Notes: a model not told the origin generated them from the letters alone. Numbered from the stretch's first letter, positions 34,406 through 47,615 are shown. The stretch: 64,000 bases of DNA from Arenicola marina (GCA_964019135.1 OZ025257.1:26334352-26398351), one strand, 5' to 3'. Made by a program: numbers and translations.

Positions 34406-35717
34406 TTGTGCAGCTGAAAAGGCGGAGGCACACCATCAGCGCGTCCAAATACGAAACGAACAATATTCTTCAGAGCCTGGAATATTCCACAACAAAGTGT
34501 GTGTGGGAGGGGTGGGAGGGAGTGCACATCTAAAGTTGAGTACAATCTGGTTGATACCCAACCCCACGCTCAAGGGGGGGGGGGCGTACCCCTGAACCTA
34601 ACCCCCGGGATCCACCAGTAACTACTCAGGCAAGACAGGAGATGGTTCGTTTGTCGCGGTTATCCCGAGGGGTGGCCCTCGCCCTGTTTGCCTTTCCTAC
34701 GTGTTATGAACATTGTTCCAAAGCCATACAACTTAAAAGTCGTCGTCATTCGTCACCTAACGCCACACTCTCTGCCTTCGACTCACTCCGCTAGGGCTCC
34801 ATTATATCTCTGTTGTCGCCTACGTCCTGAATGCATTTTCACACTCGCACGCCCGGGCAGATTGATAGGAAAATTGCGTCGCGCATTTCTATAAATTAGT
34901 GCTGGGACCCAGCCTAAGCCTAATAACGCATGAAATCAGGTGATGAAAAGAAAGAGTTCTGTCACAATTAGAACTTTTTTGAGAGGGTACAAGATCCGTT
35001 TTGCTGTATTAAATATGCAAATCTCGTTATTTTCATGTTTGATTTTTGAAAACTATAATGTTGCAGAAAATTACAGCTGATTTGACCGTTTTTCAAGAAT
35101 CTTGAAATTTGCCTCCGGCCGACAGCAGCGGTAAAAGCGGAGCTTGCGTAGGGCCACCGTGCGGGGAGCTTGCTAACGCCAGCCAGCATTACCGGCTTCC
35201 CCCAAGTATAGGCGCCGTCGCCAGGGAGGTAAACCAGAAACTTTCGCCACGCGGCCTTAATGCAGTCACCACGGCATGAATGCGTATCCCGTTTCCGTTA
35301 TCTTTATCCGGCGAGAAAACACGAGAACGGGCAATTTTAGCAAATGTACATGAACTAATCATCTTGAAGTGGGAAACCGTATTTGCTCCCTTCTCATGTA
35401 GACAGACGATCCTTGCCAGCGAATGCGAGAAAGGACGTGAACACATCCGACTAAGCCGCCCGATTGTGGAGAATGCATCTTATAAAAATGCATCAGGTTA
35501 TCCGCACAGCCCGTAATATTTACGTTACTCTTCTCGTCTTAGATTACAATAGGGGCTTAAGACAATTTGGTCCGGAAATCCGAAGAAATGAATAAAGTAC
35601 CCAATTATGACGAATTTCTGGCGTATAGAGACGCGGTGGTGGAATCTCGTTTCCGATCAGTTTTGTCCTGGGAAGGAAGCCGACACATCGCTTAATCCAT
35701 CGCAGCCATCTTTTCCA
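34406..35717. other. Non-coding stretch, nothing recognised
   Basis: A G-run at about 34575 and ordinary single-copy-looking sequence. No supported exon. Confidence 0.4.
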
Positions 35718-35725
35718 CCCAAAAT

Positions 35726-35815
35726 CACAGGATCTCGCCACTCGTTAAGGTCTGAAATTGACGTCATTATTTACGACGTCATTTTCGGAACGTAACAAGT
35801 GGCGAGATCCTTGTG
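35726..35815. mobile_element. 90-bp hAT-like MITE with 8-bp target-site duplication
   Basis: It is flanked by the direct repeat CCCAAAAT (35718-35725 and 35816-35823). The left end is CACAGGATCTCGCCAC and the right end is GTGGCGAGATCCTTGTG, an inverted pair with one extra base. It is nearly all terminal sequence. The 8-bp duplication and CA...TG ends fit the hAT superfamily. Confidence 0.82.
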
Positions 35816-35896
35816 CCCAAAATCCCCATTTTTGTCACGTCTTATAAATTATACGAAATCATTAGAATAACCAGAATGGAAGTGGGCTGCTCCAAT

Positions 35897-36768
35897 CACA
35901 GGATCTCGCCACTTGTTACGTTCCGAAAATGACGTCGTTATTTACGCTACTGGTTGCTATGACGTAACCAAGATGACGTCATTTTGGGAGCGCGTTATGA
36001 TAAACAAAGAAAGGTAAGTAACTTGATTCTCACTAAACCGATCAAAATATCTTTCAAACGCCAGTCACGTTCTCAAACATGTTTAAAAAGTATGTACTTC
36101 ATTAAAAACTATAATCAGTACTCTTACTTGGTTCAGGATAGTTGAATTCCCGTAGTTTAGTATCCAAAACGACTTTCAAGCGAAGTCGTGAGGTATTGAG
36201 TCGGAGGTGAATTTGATATTTAAATCAGCCCGCAGAAACGGCAAAACCCGGGTTTTTTATTCGCACGGAAAACTGTCAGGAGAGAATTGTGCCCAGACAA
36301 AGCGATTCTGTCGTTATCAGTGTACTACGGCGCACGAAAGAGCTGCATACGAGATGATACATAAACAATGCGTTATAAGGATAATAGGCTACTTCTCAAA
36401 TATTTGTTATTACTATGCAGCCTCGTTAGATCTAGTAAATAATTACAGATATTTGTCAATGCCGCGCTATTCCGCGGACCGTTTTCACGCACTTCCGACT
36501 CGGTACCTCACGACCGCCGCTTGAAAGTCACGTTTTGACACTAAACATAGTCAAATGGTGTTATCTTTCATTATTTAAACATATAAATGGATGCAAAATT
36601 ACATCTAAATGCCAAGTGTATACTTTTATGAGCATAAAATGCAAGCGACAGGCAGATCCGGCGGATTATTCAGTGGGAGTTACTCTCCTTTTCTTATTTC
36701 TTCAATTGGATAGGACGTCGTAAATAATGACGTCAATTTCAGACCTTAACGAGTGGCGAGATCCTGTG
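35897..36768. mobile_element. 872-bp non-autonomous hAT-like element with 8-bp target-site duplication
   Basis: It is flanked by GCTCCAAT (35889-35896 and 36769-36776). The ends are CACAGGATCTCGCCAC and GTGGCGAGATCCTGTG, perfectly inverted. The left subterminal sequence (CTTGTTACGTTCCGAAAATG) matches the right end of the 90-bp element, and the right subterminal (ATTTCAGACCTTAACGAG) matches its left end. No transposase frame. Confidence 0.85.
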
Positions 36769-36945
36769 GCTCCAATGACTTTAATAAAACTGTCGGTGTT
36801 ACAACGTGAGTCGGATCGGTTGGCGTTGATTACCGTCCATCGGGTTCCACTCTCGCCGGCATTCAACCCATCCGTATCCTGGTTATACAGCCCCCTTTTC
36901 CAAGAAGGAGAAACCGAAGTAACTAGTTACAGAGAAGCAAGCTAC

Positions 36946-37345
36946 ACCACTTCAATAAGCCAGACAGAGCCCAATTCTTGTGTAATAAGCCAGACAGAGC
37001 CCAATTCTTGTGTAATAAGCCAGACAGAGCCCAATTCTTGTGTAATAAGCCAGACAGAGCCCAATTCTTGTGTAATAAGCCAGACAGAGCCCAATTCTTG
37101 TGTAATAAGCCAGACAGAGCCCAATTCTTGTGTAATAAGCCAGACACAAGGTAATTCTCATGTTAGAAGCCAGACAAGATAATTCTAGTGCAATAACCCA
37201 GACAAGATAATTCTAGTGTAATAAGCTAGACAGCAGGTAATTCTAGTGTAATAAGTCAGACAAGGTAATTCTCAGGTAATAAGCCATACAAAAGCTATCT
37301 CTCATGTACATAGTAAGCCAGACATAACTGATACCTCGTGTAATA
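36946..37345. repeat. 30-bp tandem repeat
   Basis: Six nearly identical 30-bp units (36955-37143) with AAGCCAGACAGAGCCCAATT, then degenerate copies (AAGCCAGACAAGGTAATTCT) to about 37345. Because 30 is divisible by three, each frame gives a ten-residue repeat (ISQTEPNSCV on +), but no gene context supports translation. Confidence 0.88.
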
Positions 37346-40300
37346 AGCTAGCCATAGTTCAAATATCTTGTAACAATTGCATTGCAGTTCTCGTTACGAA
37401 ATACAAACTGTTATTTAGCAAAGAATAGCAACGCCGTTTCCAAAGCTGTTATTTCTCTACCTATCTTCGGCTGTACGACCTAGTCTTCCCGTCCGATTTA
37501 CACGAGAACAGGAATTTAAATAGGGCACATCAAAGCCAAGCTCTCAGAGAACTTATGCCATTTTTATCACTTTTTTCTGCCATGCGCCTGGCTGGTTCCA
37601 CGGCTCCATTCGTCTCCCTTGTGGAGTGTGCTACCGGATCCGTCACGGGAAGCCAGGCAGCCCGCCCGGAATCAATAAGCGACCGACATCATTATCAATA
37701 TCCTGAAGATTCTGCTCCGAGCTCTTGTTCCCCCACTTCCGGTCCGGCAAAGGCATGTTTGACTTCCCGCAATCCGTGCCGCCTACCGTCAGACGTCAAT
37801 ATTATCCGCCTATTAAGTCCCGTTACCCCCGGAGTGTCGACAGATTTGGAGGGCTTACGCCGGGCGCGTGTTTCGCCCATCCAAACCGCAATAAAGACAT
37901 GAGGAACACTGCTAATCGTCCCCCAGAGGGCGTGAGTAGTGGTCTGAGAGGACCGTGAATGGACGTTGGCGGGGTCAAGGGGCCCGCGTGTCATAACGGG
38001 ACGCCCTTCACTGGGATGAGTCCACAGGAGGGCTCCGTGCGGCCGGGGATATTGGCGGGGTGACCCGGGACGTCTGGGCCAAGCACCGATAGTCATAGAT
38101 CAGGATTATTAGCAAGGGAAGCCATGGCGCCAGGGTGGCCTCCGTGGGCGGACGTCTACCCTTGGTGCTGGCAATATATATATATATTTATATGCATATT
38201 TGTGAGGTATTTGTTTTTACAGCCCTTATATATAATTCTGCCTTGGTTTTTTGAAAAACCAACAGGCGGAACCAGCCAATCGCACTGTCTACACAAATTA
38301 TAATGATGTGGAAGATGTGCGTAATTAAACAGGGTGGTTGGGTAATGGGGGGTGGAGTGTCAACAATATTTTCCCACCTCTGACATATTTTTTATTGGCC
38401 CCTATTTTATTCCAATTTGTCATTTTCTCTAACCTTATGTTTCTGTCGTTACTTAGTCACAATGTCACTCTCCTCACCCCCACTCAATCGAAAATATGCC
38501 CTCCAGGCCCGCCAGCCAAATAATTACATATCCTCACGGGATAGGGTCGTTCTTGCCATGCTACTTATGATCAACGGATAATGCCATCTTGCTCTAGCAT
38601 GCTTGCTGGCATGACAGGTTCTGTCTCCGTGGAAGGCTCTTAGTTATGCGAGAGGCTTTTCTACACACACGCCCCGTGTTTCCCACGAACCGCGAACCCT
38701 CTCAGAGGTGTGTTTGCTCAGATGGCAGACAGCTACAGCTCCTACGACACCCCCCCCCCCCCCTGGGGATTCACCCCCCCCCCCCCCTCCGCCCCCCCCA
38801 CCCACCGCAGCATGACATTACCACGGTAACATTACGCTCCTCGCGCGGCCATATCATACTTGCAAATTCATAAATATGATTTTTTTCAGCTACAAACTGC
38901 ACGGTCGCTGATGAAATTCTGCTCAACGCGGGCAGATCAATAAAACGGCTCCTGGCTTTTGTCACTTCGGCATTGGATATGATCCGCTTCTGTCCGACCC
39001 TAGGTGGCAGCACCTTCTATACACTTATGAAACGTGCGCCCGAGCGATGCCTCCCTCTGTTGAGCGATTTCGTAACGACATCAGCGCCACTCGGCAGATG
39101 TCTCATGGCAACTCGACAACGCAATGCGATATAAAGAATATACATATATATATATATATATAATATTAAGTCATAGACAATAAATCGGGAAGACTTCCAG
39201 CGACTTACAACGATAACGACACAGATGTCTTACTATATATATATTTATATTTGGTTAGGTCAAAGGTATCTCAATTATTGGTACCCGCAACAAAAATAGT
39301 TCCAATTGGAAGCGGGATATTGCTTACCAGAGAAATTTTAGGACTGCGAATGTGTCCTTGTGATCATGGATTTTCTTTAACGCAGCAACAGTTGTATCCG
39401 CCGGTATGAAGTCTGGTGCCCGGGGTGGGGGGGGGGGGGGTCCACGGTAACCCCCCTCACCTTTTTTCACCGCCATAATCCGCTTGGTCGGGGCGTTTTA
39501 CGCTCGGAAGGGGTATGTTTTTCAGGGAAACCCGGTCTATGAACGCCACCCCCCCACCCCGGGGGTTGCAAGTTTTCAAATATCCGCTCTATTGGTGTAT
39601 CTTTTTCATACTAACTGTCCGCTCTATAGGGGTATCATTTCCGTCACAAATGTTCGCTCCCTCAGGCATCAAGGGGCACCCGCTGACTCCCCCACCCCTT
39701 TCCCCCACCAGATTCGTATAACAGTCCCCCCCGGGGTCTGGTGAAGGAACATTGACGAGTTTGCAACTGTTACTTGCCTACATCAGAAGGACAAAGGTAG
39801 CCCCAGGAAGAGGACCGTCGCAGTGACGCAGTTCAATAGACATGCTACAACTTTGGAATCGGGTGAAAGCTGGTGTGCCTCAAGAATAAGCCGCATAGCA
39901 GGCTTCAACCTGAAAACACTACTCAGTTTTGTTGTTTTTTACCGACATGATGACGAGAAACATAGAACTGATCCATGCAGGACGGAACATAAATATCGCT
40001 TCAAATCGTCTTTCCTGGTATGAAACAATTGACGATAACAGTCATCAATCTTCCAAAGAGAGAGACAAAAAAGCAGGGATATGCGGATAAAGAGAGAGAG
40101 AGAGGGAGAGAGACGAAGACAGGGGGAAAGGTGTGGATCTGGACTTCAAACTGACTGTTTGGCGGTGTTGGATGGGTGATACATCGCAGGGTTAGCAAAT
40201 AGCAGTTTGGCGGTGTTGGATGGGTGATACATCACAGGGTTATCAAATAGCAGAGCGTCTGTGTCGACTTGAGCAGTTGAGCAGGAGGGCGAGGTGAAAC

Positions 40301-41260
40301 GGATCCACCCTAAATCCGCCAGACCGCTCTCGCCGCACTGCCATTAGAGGTTGCTGCACTTTGTCAGGGTCTGTGGGGAACAATGATTTTAAGACACACT
40401 TGTATAAATACATCACACGTTTTTGGTACGGTAGGGACAGTTTATGGAGGCACTTGAAAATAGACGAGGCGGATGCAGCACTTCAGAAAGGAAGTTAATA
40501 TAAGGAGGGGCAATTTAGATCGTTCATGCAACCAGCATGGGGGAAAAAAGGCCTTCCACCATTTTGTAACGCTGATTTTCGCCGAAAATGATATGGCCAC
40601 AACGTTTGGAGAAGGCATCCGACTGACGGCAAGGAACAACAGTGTTATTTATTACCAGTGGCATATCAACAGCGACAGAAAGAGCCCCCTCTCCTCCTCC
40701 AACCTCCACCCCATCTCTTGTGGATCCATCACAGAAAAACCTGAAATGTTTATTGCTGTTCTCATCCGTTGTACTTTGTGTGCTGTGCGCAGAGCGTTCA
40801 AGCACGATATTAAGTGACACAGACTGCACTTCATTACCAAGCTGATGCCAGAGCCACGTGCTTCCGGCCGGCCTGAGCACCGATGGCATTGGCAGGCAAA
40901 GGGCGCCGGGAACGGTTTATTAAAACTGGCGTCAATCCGACACTAACCCATTTACTATAGGAACCCAACCAGCCGTTCGCTAGCTTTGTCCTTGGGGCGC
41001 AACAAAGGACTCGCCACTCTCACTTGCGTAACGAGCTCGGGGTACCGTGGGAGTCCCGCGCTACGATAAACGCGTTATATACACAATACACACAGGTAAT
41101 GGTCAGCGGTGAACGCTCGGTGATTCAGCCTTAAGTTTGATGATTCTTTGGTGATGCGGATTAAGCCTTCACACTTTTTGCCACACATTATGCGTTACTG
41201 GGAGTAAGTTCGGCGCATGTAAGTGATAGCAGGGAAATTCAATAACCGAATGTAATTGGC
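37346..41260. other. Non-coding stretch with homopolymer and microsatellite runs
   Basis: It holds C-runs near 38750-38800, a TA microsatellite near 39145-39165, a G-run near 39427-39440, a GA run near 40090-40112, and a tandem doublet of about 58 bp (40145-40250, GTTTGGCGGTGTTGGATGGG). No exon or element end is convincing. Confidence 0.45.
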
Positions 41261-41269
41261 TTCCCGAGG

Positions 41270-41575
41270 TTGTGAGGCCGTTTAGCGCATTGGCACCCAC
41301 CGCCATTGAATAATCATTATGGGCAATGTGATCCAGGCAAACGGCTCTGGATTGGTCCGGTTCACGGATCTGAAGGCTGTGGCAGCGCTATGGCCTGGAC
41401 AAGACCACGTGCCTGGAGGATGCTGGATTGGTGTTGTATGCCATTTGTGTGTACACACGGGCTAAAGCAGGAGGAAGGGTTGAAACTGCCCCTGATATAG
41501 CTGGGCTTCGAACCTGCGACCTCGGTCTGCAGTCTAGTACGCTAGTCTAGACAGCGGGCGGCTGTCTCTCTATAT
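41270..41575 (-). mobile_element. tRNA-derived SINE
   Basis: Read on the - strand from 41575, a tRNA-like head contains TCTAGACTAGCGTACTAGAC and the B-box GGTCGCAGGTTCGAAGCCC. A non-coding body of about 230 bp follows, ending near GGTGGGTGCCAATGCGC. The exact 3' end is not defined. Confidence 0.6.
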
Positions 41576-41887
41576 GACTGTGAGAGAGGGGGCCATTTAA
41601 ATACTAAATGAAGTACATGTAGCACAGACGGGTAGGAGGTTGCAAGCCCCCCCCCCCCCCGTCCTCCTGTCCTCTTTCAGAATTTCAGCATGCACTGTAA
41701 GTCTGGTTTTCCGACGCAATACATTGCAAAGTGACATGTTTCTGATGCGCCTTGCGATGTACATCTTGGAATAAAGTCATCCCCAACGCCTCGTGAAGCT
41801 ATTACGTCAGGGTTAAAGTGAAGCACGCAGCATATTTTTCTCCGAATAATGAATTTCAGATTGTTTTCGTAGAAATAAATTGGACCG

Positions 41888-43361
41888 ATGGCAGCAGGGC
41901 GGGATGGCAGCAGGGCGGGATGGCAGCAGGGCGGGATGGCAGCAGGGCGGGATGACAGCAGGGCGGGATGGCAGCAGGGCGGGATGGCAGCAGGGCGTTA
42001 TGGCAGCAGGGCGGGATGGCAGCAGGGCGGGATGGCAGCAGGGCGGGATGGCGGGATGGCAGCAGAACGGGATGGCAGCAGGGTGGGGTGACAGCAGGGC
42101 GGAATGACAGCAGGACGAGATGGCAGCAGGGCGGGATGACAGCAGGGCGCGATGGTAGCAGGGCGGGATGGCAGCAGGGCGGGATGGCAGCAGGGCGGGA
42201 TGGCAGCAGGGCGGATGGCAGCAGGGCGGGACGGCAACAGGGCGGGATGGCAGCAGGGCGCGATGGCAGCAGGGCGCGATGGATGCAGGGCGGGATGGCA
42301 GCAGGGCGGGATGGCAGCAGGGCGGGGTGACAGCAGGGCGCGATGGCAGCAGAACGGGATGGCAGCAGGGTGGGGTGACAGCAGGGCGGAATGACAGCAG
42401 GACGAGATGGCAGCAGGGCGGGATGACAGCAGGGCGCGATGGTAGCAGGGCGGGATGGCAGCAGGGCGGGATGGCAGCAGGGCGCGATGGCAGCAGGGCG
42501 GGATGGCAGCAGGGCGCGATGGCAGCAGGGCGGGATGGCAGCAGGGCGCGATGGCAGCAGGGCGCGATGGCAGCAGGGCAGGATGGCAGCAGGGCACGAT
42601 GGCAGCAGGGCGGGATGGCTGCAGGGCGGGATGGCAGCAGGGCGGGGTGACAGCAGGCCGCGATGGCAGCAGGGCGGGATGGCAGCAGGGCGGGGTGACA
42701 GCAGGGCGGGATGACAGCAGGGCGAGATGGCAGCAGGGCGGGATGACAGCAGGGCGAGATGGCAGCAGGGCGGGATGACAGCAGGGCGGGGTGACAGCAG
42801 GGCGCGATGACAGCAGGGCGTGGTGGCAGCAGGGCGCGATGGCAGCAGGGCGGGATGGCAGCAGGGCGGGATGGCAGCAGGGCGGGGTGACAGCAGGGCG
42901 GGATGACAGCAGGGCGAGATGGCAGCAGGGCGGGATGACAGCAGGGCGTGATGACAGCAGGGCGAAATGGCAACAGGGCGGGATAACAGCAGGGCGGGAT
43001 GACGGCAGGGCGGGATGACAGCAGGGCGGGGTGACAGCAGGGCGCGATGGCAGCAGGGCGGGATGGCAGCAGGGCGGGGTGACAGCAGGGCGTGATGACA
43101 GCAGGGCGAGATGGCAGCAGGGCGGGATGACAGCAGGACGGGATGACAGCAGGGCGGGGTGACCGCAGGGCGTGATGACAGCAGGGCGAGATGGCAGCAG
43201 GGCGGGATGACAGCAGGGCGGGATGACAGCAGGGCAGGATGACAGCAGGGCGGGGTGACAGCAGGGCGTGATGACAGCGGGGCGGGATGACAGCAGGGCA
43301 GAATGACAGCAGGGCGAGATGACAGCAGGGCGGGGTGACAGCAGGGCGTGATGACAGCAGC
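41888..43361. repeat. 16-bp minisatellite
   Basis: About 92 units of GGCAGCAGGGCGGGAT with GGGATGACAG, GCGCGATGG and GAACGGGATGG variants. The 16-bp period leaves all frames open in 48-bp cycles on both strands, which produces long Cys/Pro/Ala-rich and Gly/Arg/Gln-rich false frames. It ends against the left inverted arm. Confidence 0.94.
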
Positions 43362-44174
43362 ACCGCTGCCCTAGACACCCACACAGCCACCTAACAACCC
43401 CCCGCCGCCACCTCCACCCCCATCCCAGCCACCGCCAGCCACCAACGCTCCCCTCCACCTACCTACCCACCATCAAGTCCTGCTCCACTCTACCCTCAAC
43501 GGCCAGCACCTGGCAGACCCACCCCCACCTCTCCAACTGGATGCCCCCCTCCTTCTCCACCCGGCCTTCGCCATAACTACTCCGCTCTCACTTTCTCCCG
43601 ACCTTTCTGCCCCTACTCCGCCCCGTCATTTCAGCCGACCCCTTCCCTTTCCACCAACCGACCCATATGGAGCCCCCTCACTTCACTCTACCCCCCTTGC
43701 CCCTCCCCCAACCCATATTCCCCCTCCTCCCCTCCCCTCTCCCCCAACCCCTGTTCCTCCTCCACCCGTCTCCCCTCCCCTCCCCTCCTCTCTCAACTCC
43801 CCCCTCCCCTCCCCTCCTCCGCCCTCCTCTCCCCCCCGCCCCGCCCCCTCCCTTCTCCCCCTCGACTGCCAGTCCCCGGCGGTTAATTGTCATTGGGGCG
43901 GCGTCGAGCGAGGAGGACAAGATCCCTGCTTGGCATGTGACAAGTGGGGGTAATGATGGACAGATCCCTCATCAAGAGAGACTCGCCCCACCCCACCCCA
44001 CCCCTCACCCTCACCCACCTCTCTAAACCGCCCCCCCCCCCACCCACCCACGTGGTCTTCTATACTCTAAATCGCCCCATGAGATGCAAACACAAAACAC
44101 TATTATTTTTCTGCGCTTTGATTCCTACCATGGTGGGTCATCCATATTTAACATTTATAAATTCAACCGCATAT
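43358..44174. repeat. Left arm of a large inverted repeat
   Basis: Inverted copy of 48912 to about 49815. The inner 125 bp (about 44050-44174, CACGTGGTCTTCTATACTCT to CAACCGCATAT) looks identical to the other arm. The outer part is pyrimidine-rich and differs by several indels. It ends exactly at ATAT (44171-44174), where the LINE begins. Confidence 0.9.
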
Positions 44175-44461
44175 CTGAATAATAATCAGAGCCTTTGAAT
44201 ACGAGATGGTTTTTTTGTTATATGTCCTCTGTCATTCCCGACTCCGGTATCACGTCCAACAGGACACCGGGCTCCAGAAAGGAATCCAGATGGCCCATCA
44301 TCTCCAGGATACGATGTACGCTGTGACAACCTTTCTGGTTCAATCACCAGTCTGGATAAGCACATGATCTTCAGCTAAACAGCTAGATTCGAGTTAGACC
44401 CCCTATCTCTGGCATTTAAATCCACCTATTGTTCCACGCACAGCCCATGGCAGTGTTTTTT

Positions 44462-47400
44462 TTACCCCAATGTTACTGACGGGTGGAAAAAAAACAATTG
44501 CTCCAAACACACCGATCCATCCATTTCAAGACTTTCAAGATGAGCCCTTAACTTACTACAATTCATTCTCAGTCGCGAGTGTACAACGTTCGTGCCGCGC
44601 CGGCCAAAGTTAAATAACTTGGAGGTCTCCCTCTTATGACAAATATCCTTATTCACTAAGGCCTGTTTGAAAGTTTTATGGTCGCACATGGATCTTATAT
44701 TGATAGGTAGTTCATTCCAGAGCCTTATCACACTTGGTAGAAACGAGTTGTAATAAGAAGAAAGTCGCGCCTTAACGGTCGTGACGTTCAAAGGCAGAGC
44801 ATTACGAAGCGCGTAGTGTGTTCTTTGTGTTACATTTTGAGGTAAAATATCGCATAAATAACTTGGGGCGTTCCCATAAAACATCTTGTGAAACAGTAAC
44901 AATTGAAATCTTTTACGTCGAGCACTCAATGTTTCCCAACCGAGTTCTTGATAGATAAGCGAGTGACTAGTGTGTTTAATCGCCCCGGATACAAGACGGC
45001 CTGCTCTCAGCTGAACGGCTTCTAGCCTATCAGCGTCCGCCTGTGTGCAACCATCCCAAAGGACACATGCATATTCCATAGTGGGACGCACGAAGGTTTT
45101 ATACATTAAATCTAGCGTACCTCGGTTTAACTTGTAACGCAGTCTGGACAACAAATCGACCCTTCTACTCGCCTTAAGACACATTTCACTGATATGAGAT
45201 GACCATGTGAGTTTAGAGTTCAAGGTTACGCCAAGATGTTTATGTTGGGTAGTATTTTGTAAAACTTCGCCTCCCATTTGCAATGGCGGTAAATCAGTTA
45301 TGGGTTTATTGGATATGGTCATAGACTTTGTCTTAGGTGCGCTAAACGTTACAAACCACTGCGAGGCCCAGGACTCCATTTTTTGCAAATCACAGTTTAA
45401 CATATCAGTTCCATCATCCAATTGATCATCATCGTCTACAATGACATATACAGTTGTGTCGTCAGCGAAGAGTCTAATTTTTGACTGTAACCCGTCGACG
45501 ATATCGTTGATATAAACTAAAAATAAAAGAGGACCCAGGACTGATCCCTGTGGAACCCCCCCCCCCCCCCCCGCTTGGATATGACCCAGAGGAGACGCTG
45601 CGCCATCAATCGCCACACTCTGATACCTGTCATCGAGGTAGTTTTTAAACCAGTCCAGAAGTCTGCCAGTAATTCCAATACGCTTAAGTTTGTGGATAAG
45701 ACCAACGTGCCAAACACGATCAAATGCCTTTGATATATCGCAGAACACAACACGGACAATCTTGCGTTTGTCTAAAGCCTCACTAAATATATGATATAGA
45801 TGGACAAGTTGGTTAACCGTGCTGTCGCCTGGTATAAACCCAGACTGAAGTCTAGAGAGTATTTCATTGTCACGCAGATAGTTAAACGTATGTTTAAATA
45901 TAATCCTTTCGAACAGCTTCCCGGTACAGCTTAGTAGCGAGACTGGCCTATAGTTGTCGACTAGGCTTCTACTACCTTTTTTTGAATATGGGGATAACGG
46001 TTGCTTGCTTCCACAGACGAGGCATCTTGCAATCCTTCAGGCATTCATTAAACAATATCATGAGCGGCTCGCTTATACAAGAGCCGGCTTCGCTTAACAT
46101 TCGAGGGCTAATCCCATCAGGACCACAGGCTTTCTTTATATCTATGCATTTAAGCAGATCGACTACTTCGTCCTGTGTAACAGAGATGTTATTTAAACCC
46201 GTGAGCATACAATCATCGTCTGTGTCTAGGCTGACGCGCTCACTTACATCGAGAGTTGAATGGGATAAAAAGTAGTTATTAAACATAGATGCTTTAGTGT
46301 GAGGATTGGACTCAGCTCGACCATCAGCCTGTAAGACTGGGTACCCGCAACTATCATTTATGCCAAGCATTTGTTTGGAGATGCGCCACCATTTCTTTGG
46401 CGTCACAGAGCTTGATTCGTTCAATACACATTCTAAATCATACAAGTAGGTAGCTTTTGCCTCCCTTAAGTTTGTGATATATTCGTTACGCAGTCTTCTG
46501 TACTCGGCCCAGTCCGTGTCTCTACTGGACTTCCGTGCTTTACCATGAAGCCTGTCAAGAGCCCTCTTTTTACATCTAAGTTCCATATTAAAAAATGGTT
46601 TATCCTTCGGACGAATAGTAACTACCTTGTTTGGAATGAAATCTGTACAGAAGCTAAGAAACCGCGACGTCCACGCCTCACACATAGTATCTGGGTCCCC
46701 GGACAGAAAGCATTCGCTCCAGTCCGTATGTGACAGAGCTTCACGAAACTGATCAAAGTCGGCTTTGTCATAATACCAAACCTTGCGTTTGTAGCATTTA
46801 GTCGTATGCGATTTAAAACTGAGTTCACAAACAATCACAGAGTGGTCACTAGTGGTGACTGGTGTGAGAATGTCAACATTCTTTACCAGGTCAGTAGGGG
46901 TGCTTAAAAACTGGTCTAAAATGGACTTTGAACGAGCGGTAACGCGCGTAGGCTTGTCCACATGGATCTTCATGTGATTATTGTTTGCCAAAGTGAGCAT
47001 ATGCAAATGATGACTTGGGTTTGTTACTTCGTCTGCATTAAGATCACCTGTCAATAGAATGTTACAGTCGAGATAGCTCTTGGCGTTGTCAACGTTGATT
47101 TGAAGTGTGTCCCAAAACCCGACAGGAGAACTTGGTGGTCTGTAAATCCCACAAAATAAGAACTTGTTATTGCCTATGAGACATTCTAACCAAATGCTCT
47201 CGATATCCCCTGCCTCAAGATCAGTTCTACGTGTGGCCAGTATACCATCAGAGACCCATACCAAAACTCCGCCCCAGGTCCCTGCTATTCGATCTCGGCG
47301 AAAGGGCTGTTGGTAACCTGAAAGACTAAGATCGACAATAGAAGCCGGATTTAAGTGCGTTTCAGTTATGCAAATAATATCGTGGCTACCAACAAAGTTC

Positions 47401-47615
47401 GCAGTAATATAGTTCATTTCATCGTCGTGCAAGCCGTTCACGTTCGCATGACACACAGAAACAGCTCTGACAGACTGGACTCTGGGACCCCGACCTGGGG
47501 AGGGACCAGGATTCATGGCAATATCGCCCGAACATAATCCCGTTTTTACAGAGGACACGTGTTCCAGCAGCTTCTCACATTGGGTCGGACACATTACATC
47601 GGGCATCTCGCACAT
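44462..47615 (-). pseudogene. LINE ORF2: 2A-like peptide, APE endonuclease, reverse transcriptase
   Basis: Starting at Met 47615, residues 29-38 read SGDIAMNPGP, resembling 2A ribosome-skipping peptides known at the start of ORF2 in some CR1/L2-like LINEs. Endonuclease motifs follow: HANVNGL, ITETHL, LLTGDLNAD, TTSDHSVI. RT motifs: KKACGPDGISPRML, NYRPVSLLS, FCDISKAFDRVWH, VPQGSVLGPLLFLVYINDI and FADDTTVY. A C-terminal region continues to the stop at 44462. A one-base shift occurs at the seven-base T run 45977-45983 (after IPIFKK), so the frame is split into 47615-45972 and a second part down to 44462. A 17-base C run (45556-45572) encodes extra glycines just before VPQGS. One apparent shift suggests a fairly young copy. 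Its protein would replicate the LINE RNA by target-primed reverse transcription. Confidence 0.88.

Noticed and set aside
36923-37182. Secreted repeat peptide from the 30-bp array
   Set aside because: The array is open in several frames on both strands because its period is divisible by three; there is no signal peptide or conserved start.
41813-43458. Cys/Pro/Ala-rich 525- and 486-codon frames on the - strand
   Set aside because: They come from the 16-bp array, which is open in several frames on both strands.
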